NCBI GenBank assembly: GCA_002502295.1
Contig: DANX01000094.1
Location: forward strand, 1 to 7,268
Reading direction: 5' to 3'
DNA length: 7,268 nucleotides
Source of the DNA: Euryarchaeota archaeon UBA561
GTDB lineage: Archaea > Thermoplasmatota > Poseidoniia > Poseidoniales > Poseidoniaceae
In this document: piece after piece, positions 5,771-7,268 of the stretch
Numbering within the stretch: the first letter of the stretch is position 1
How the letters are laid out: every line of letters starts with the position of its first letter
The notes under the pieces: model-generated
The model's input: the letters and a program-made list of their open reading frames with translations, nothing else
The model's database searches: none
What the model was told of the DNA's origin: nothing
Made by a program: the position numbers and the translations under genes

Positions 5771-5842
5771 CGAAATGGATTCCTAGACGCTGTTTAGGGT
5801 ATAGGGCACTTCGTCCGCAGGAATTGAAAGTTCACGTGTCTT

Positions 5843-5850
5843 GATATAAA
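5843..5850 (+). promoter_or_regulatory. TATA box of purA
   Basis: GATATAAA, preceded by CTT, is a strong archaeal TATA box centred near 5847. Usual spacing predicts a transcription start around 5873-5875. The purA ATG at 5961 would then have a leader of roughly 87 bases. An ATG at 5875 and a GTG at 5877 lie right at the predicted start site. A CACGTG palindrome sits at 5833-5838, just upstream. Confidence 0.65.
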
Positions 5851-5874
5851 CGGTCGTTCCCCTTCACACCCGAA

Positions 5875-5976
5875 ATGTGGGTCATTTCACCGTTGTTGAT
5901 GATGAAACGTCAACACAGGGTTCAAAGGCGTCCCGCGGTACCACAAGAGCGGGGAATGATATGCCTGCAACCGTAA
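5875..5976 (+). CDS. Possible 33-codon leaderless upstream ORF overlapping the purA start
   Basis: An ATG at the predicted purA transcription start opens a 33-residue frame, beginning MWVISPLLMMKRQHRVQRRP and ending ICLQP. Its TAA is at 5974-5976, so it overlaps the first 16 bases of purA in another frame. An ATG at the 5' end of an archaeal transcript is normally a good leaderless start, so the peptide could be made and could couple or limit purA translation. The peptide has no known motif and is basic in the middle. There is no independent sign of coding, and the transcription start is only predicted. Equally possible is that this stretch is untranslated leader. Confidence 0.25.
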   Translation: MWVISPLLMMKRQHRVQRRPAVPQERGMICLQP

Positions 5977-7262
5977 TTTTGGGGGCCCAGTGGGGCGATG
6001 AAGGAAAAGGGAAACTCGTTGACCGTTTGGCTGAACAGGCCACGTGGGTTGCTCGTTTTCAGGGCGGAAACAACGCTGGTCACACCGTGGTTCTGGGTGA
6101 TCAGGTTCTGAAATTCCATTTGCTTCCCTCGGGCATCACTCGAAAAGAGTGTCACCTTGTCTTAGGTGATGGCATGGTGATCGACCCGTGGGTCCTCGAC
6201 AAAGAATTGAGCGACTGGAAGGAAAGCACAGGAGAAGACCCGCGCGGCGACCGACTGTACGTGAGCGAGCGTGCGCACATCATTCTCCCCTACCATCGCT
6301 ACATGGACGGATTGGACACGAAAATCGGCACGACCGGCAGAGGAATCGGACCGACCTACGCTGACAAAGTTAACCGCGTTGGCCTTCGGTTTGGCGACGT
6401 TGCTGAGGTGTTGGGCGATGAGGCTTGGACAAAGGCGAGCGTTGACCGAATGAACGCCTCCCTTGAGGCTGCTGGTTCCAGCGAGCGTGTGTCCACCGAC
6501 GGACTGGCCAGCGATATCGCTTGGATTCACGAGAATTATGCCATGTGCATCGGCAACACAGGTTTGATGCTCGACAATGCTCTCAAACTTGGGGAGCACG
6601 TCATTCTCGAAGGGGCACAAGGCACACTGCTTGACATTGACCAGGGAACGTTTCCCTTCGTCACCTCCTCCATAACATCCCGGGGCAACGCCACCCACGG
6701 TGCCGGTATTCACCCGGGACATGTTCAGGATGTCATTGGCATAACCAAAGCCTACATCACGCGTGTGGGCCACGGTGCCATGCCGACTGAGGTTGAGGAC
6801 GAAGCAGGTGTGCACATGGGCACGGTTGGCAAGGAATTCGGCACCACAACTGGACGGAAACGCCGATGCGGATGGTTTGATGCCGTGGTGATGCGCCAGG
6901 CTCAACGCATCAACGGTTTCACGGGACTTGCCTTGACCAAACTCGACGTGCTTGGTGGACTTGAGGAATTGAAGATTTGCGTGGCCTACGAACTGGACGG
7001 CAAAGAGATCACCGAACTCCCCTCAACGGCTTCAGCGCTGGCCCGCTGCAAACCGGTCTACATTAGCATGCCCGGTTTCCCTGAGTTGCCCCTCTCTGAG
7101 TGGTTGGCTATGGCGGTTCATGCCAACGAATCCGGAAAGGGAATCTCCGTCCTCCCGGCTGCCGCTCAACAGTACGTGGCCAAACTCGAAGCCCTGGTTG
7201 GCGTCCCATGCACCAGCATTGGTGTGGGTCCAGACCGCGACGCGACCATCGACTGCGTTTGA
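5961..7262 (+). CDS. purA: Adenylosuccinate synthetase (433 aa)
   Basis: PurA joins IMP and aspartate using GTP to form adenylosuccinate, the first committed step from IMP to AMP. Motifs from the ATG at 5961: the P-loop-like GAQWGDEGKGK (8-18), whose D13 matches the catalytic aspartate; FQGGNNAGHTVV with H41, the second catalytic residue; then GTTGRGIGPTYADKVNRVG, EGAQGTLLDIDQGTFPFVTS, GKEFGTTTGRKRRCGWFDA, the guanine-binding LTKLDVLGG, and a C-terminal GVGPDRDATID. About 433 residues matches bacterial and eukaryotic enzymes, not the shorter (about 340) form known from many thermophilic archaea. The TAYITRVGHGAMPTE region departs from the common RVGxGPFPTE. An in-frame GTG at 5877 would add 28 residues (GHFTVVDDETSTQGS and so on) ahead of the universal N-terminus; I reject it because the conserved protein begins right after the ATG. 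An SD-like site is weak (GGGGAATGAT). TATA box at 5843-5850. Function is certain from the motifs. Confidence 0.96.
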   Translation: MPATVILGAQWGDEGKGKLVDRLAEQATWVARFQGGNNAGHTVVLGDQVLKFHLLPSGITRKECHLVLGDGMVIDPWVLDKELSDWKESTGEDPRGDRLYVSERAHIILPYHRYMDGLDTKIGTTGRGIGPTYADKVNRVGLRFGDVAEVLGDEAWTKASVDRMNASLEAAGSSERVSTDGLASDIAWIHENYAMCIGNTGLMLDNALKLGEHVILEGAQGTLLDIDQGTFPFVTSSITSRGNATHGAGIHPGHVQDVIGITKAYITRVGHGAMPTEVEDEAGVHMGTVGKEFGTTTGRKRRCGWFDAVVMRQAQRINGFTGLALTKLDVLGGLEELKICVAYELDGKEITELPSTASALARCKPVYISMPGFPELPLSEWLAMAVHANESGKGISVLPAAAQQYVAKLEALVGVPCTSIGVGPDRDATIDCV

Positions 7263-7268
7263 TTCGCT

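Larger units (their letters stand above)
5706..5960. other. Divergent TFB/purA intergenic region
   Basis: This is the largest non-coding stretch. It holds the TFB leader, SD and TATA box on the left, the palindromes TGCATGCA (5763-5770) and CACGTG (5833-5838) in the middle, and the purA TATA box and a leader of about 87 bases on the right. I see no tRNA, stable hairpin or repeat in it. Confidence 0.6.

Noticed and set aside
5877..5960. A GTG start giving purA a 28-residue N-terminal extension
   Set aside because: Conserved PurA proteins start just before the GAQWGDEGKGK motif, and the extension is compositionally simple. I keep it only as an alternative in the finding on the purA leader.
6162..6905. 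A 247-codon open frame on the minus strand inside purA
   Set aside because: It is antisense to strongly conserved PurA motifs and encodes no recognisable domain; long antisense frames are common opposite genes of this codon usage.
1..7268. CRISPR array, tRNA, rRNA, insertion sequence, defence system or toxin-antitoxin pair
   Set aside because: I saw no regularly spaced repeats, no tRNA-like cloverleaf in the short intergenic gaps, no transposase and no terminal inverted repeats. The gene content is ordinary chromosomal.

Overview
The window reads as a euryarchaeal chromosome segment, most likely from a marine Poseidoniales (Marine Group II)-type genome. The evidence for an archaeon is direct: a TFB (archaeal/eukaryotic TFIIB) gene, a 49-residue ribosomal protein L40e gene, a UPF0147 gene, an archaeal-type A24 prepilin peptidase with the C-terminal archaeal extension, and TATA-like boxes about 25-30 bases upstream of several starts. 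The assignment to Poseidoniales is an inference from the mixture of archaeal information genes with a long bacterial-style PurA and an AI-2E-family permease, and from the moderate GC content. It could not be checked by a search.

Layout, left to right: an AI-2E-family permease (+, cut by the left edge) with an unusual C-terminal repeat domain; UPF0147 (-); A24 prepilin peptidase (+); rpl40e (-); a metallo-beta-lactamase-fold protein that has lost nearly all its metal ligands (+); then three genes on the minus strand, read from right to left as TFB, a small zinc-finger-like basic protein, and a short beta-propeller-like protein; finally purA (+), complete to within six bases of the right edge. 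Genes fill nearly the whole window. The largest non-coding gap is the TFB/purA divergent region of about 255 bases, which holds two clear TATA boxes.

Strands alternate almost gene by gene. This gives three convergent pairs with stops 1 base apart, 6 bases apart, and overlapping within a single CTAG. It also gives three divergent promoter regions. Two translation start styles coexist. Some genes (TFB, UPF0147) have Shine-Dalgarno-like leaders that fix the start. Others (rpl40e, the prepilin peptidase) have a TATA box placed so that the transcript would start at or next to the ATG (leaderless).

The genes do not form one pathway. They cover transcription initiation (TFB), translation (L40e), purine synthesis (PurA), surface-filament processing (A24 peptidase) and membrane transport (AI-2E family), plus four proteins of unknown function. 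I see no CRISPR array, defence island, transposon, tRNA or rRNA. The points most worth a second look are the metal-site-less MBL-fold protein, the triple-repeat tail on the permease, and a possible 33-codon leaderless upstream ORF overlapping the purA start.
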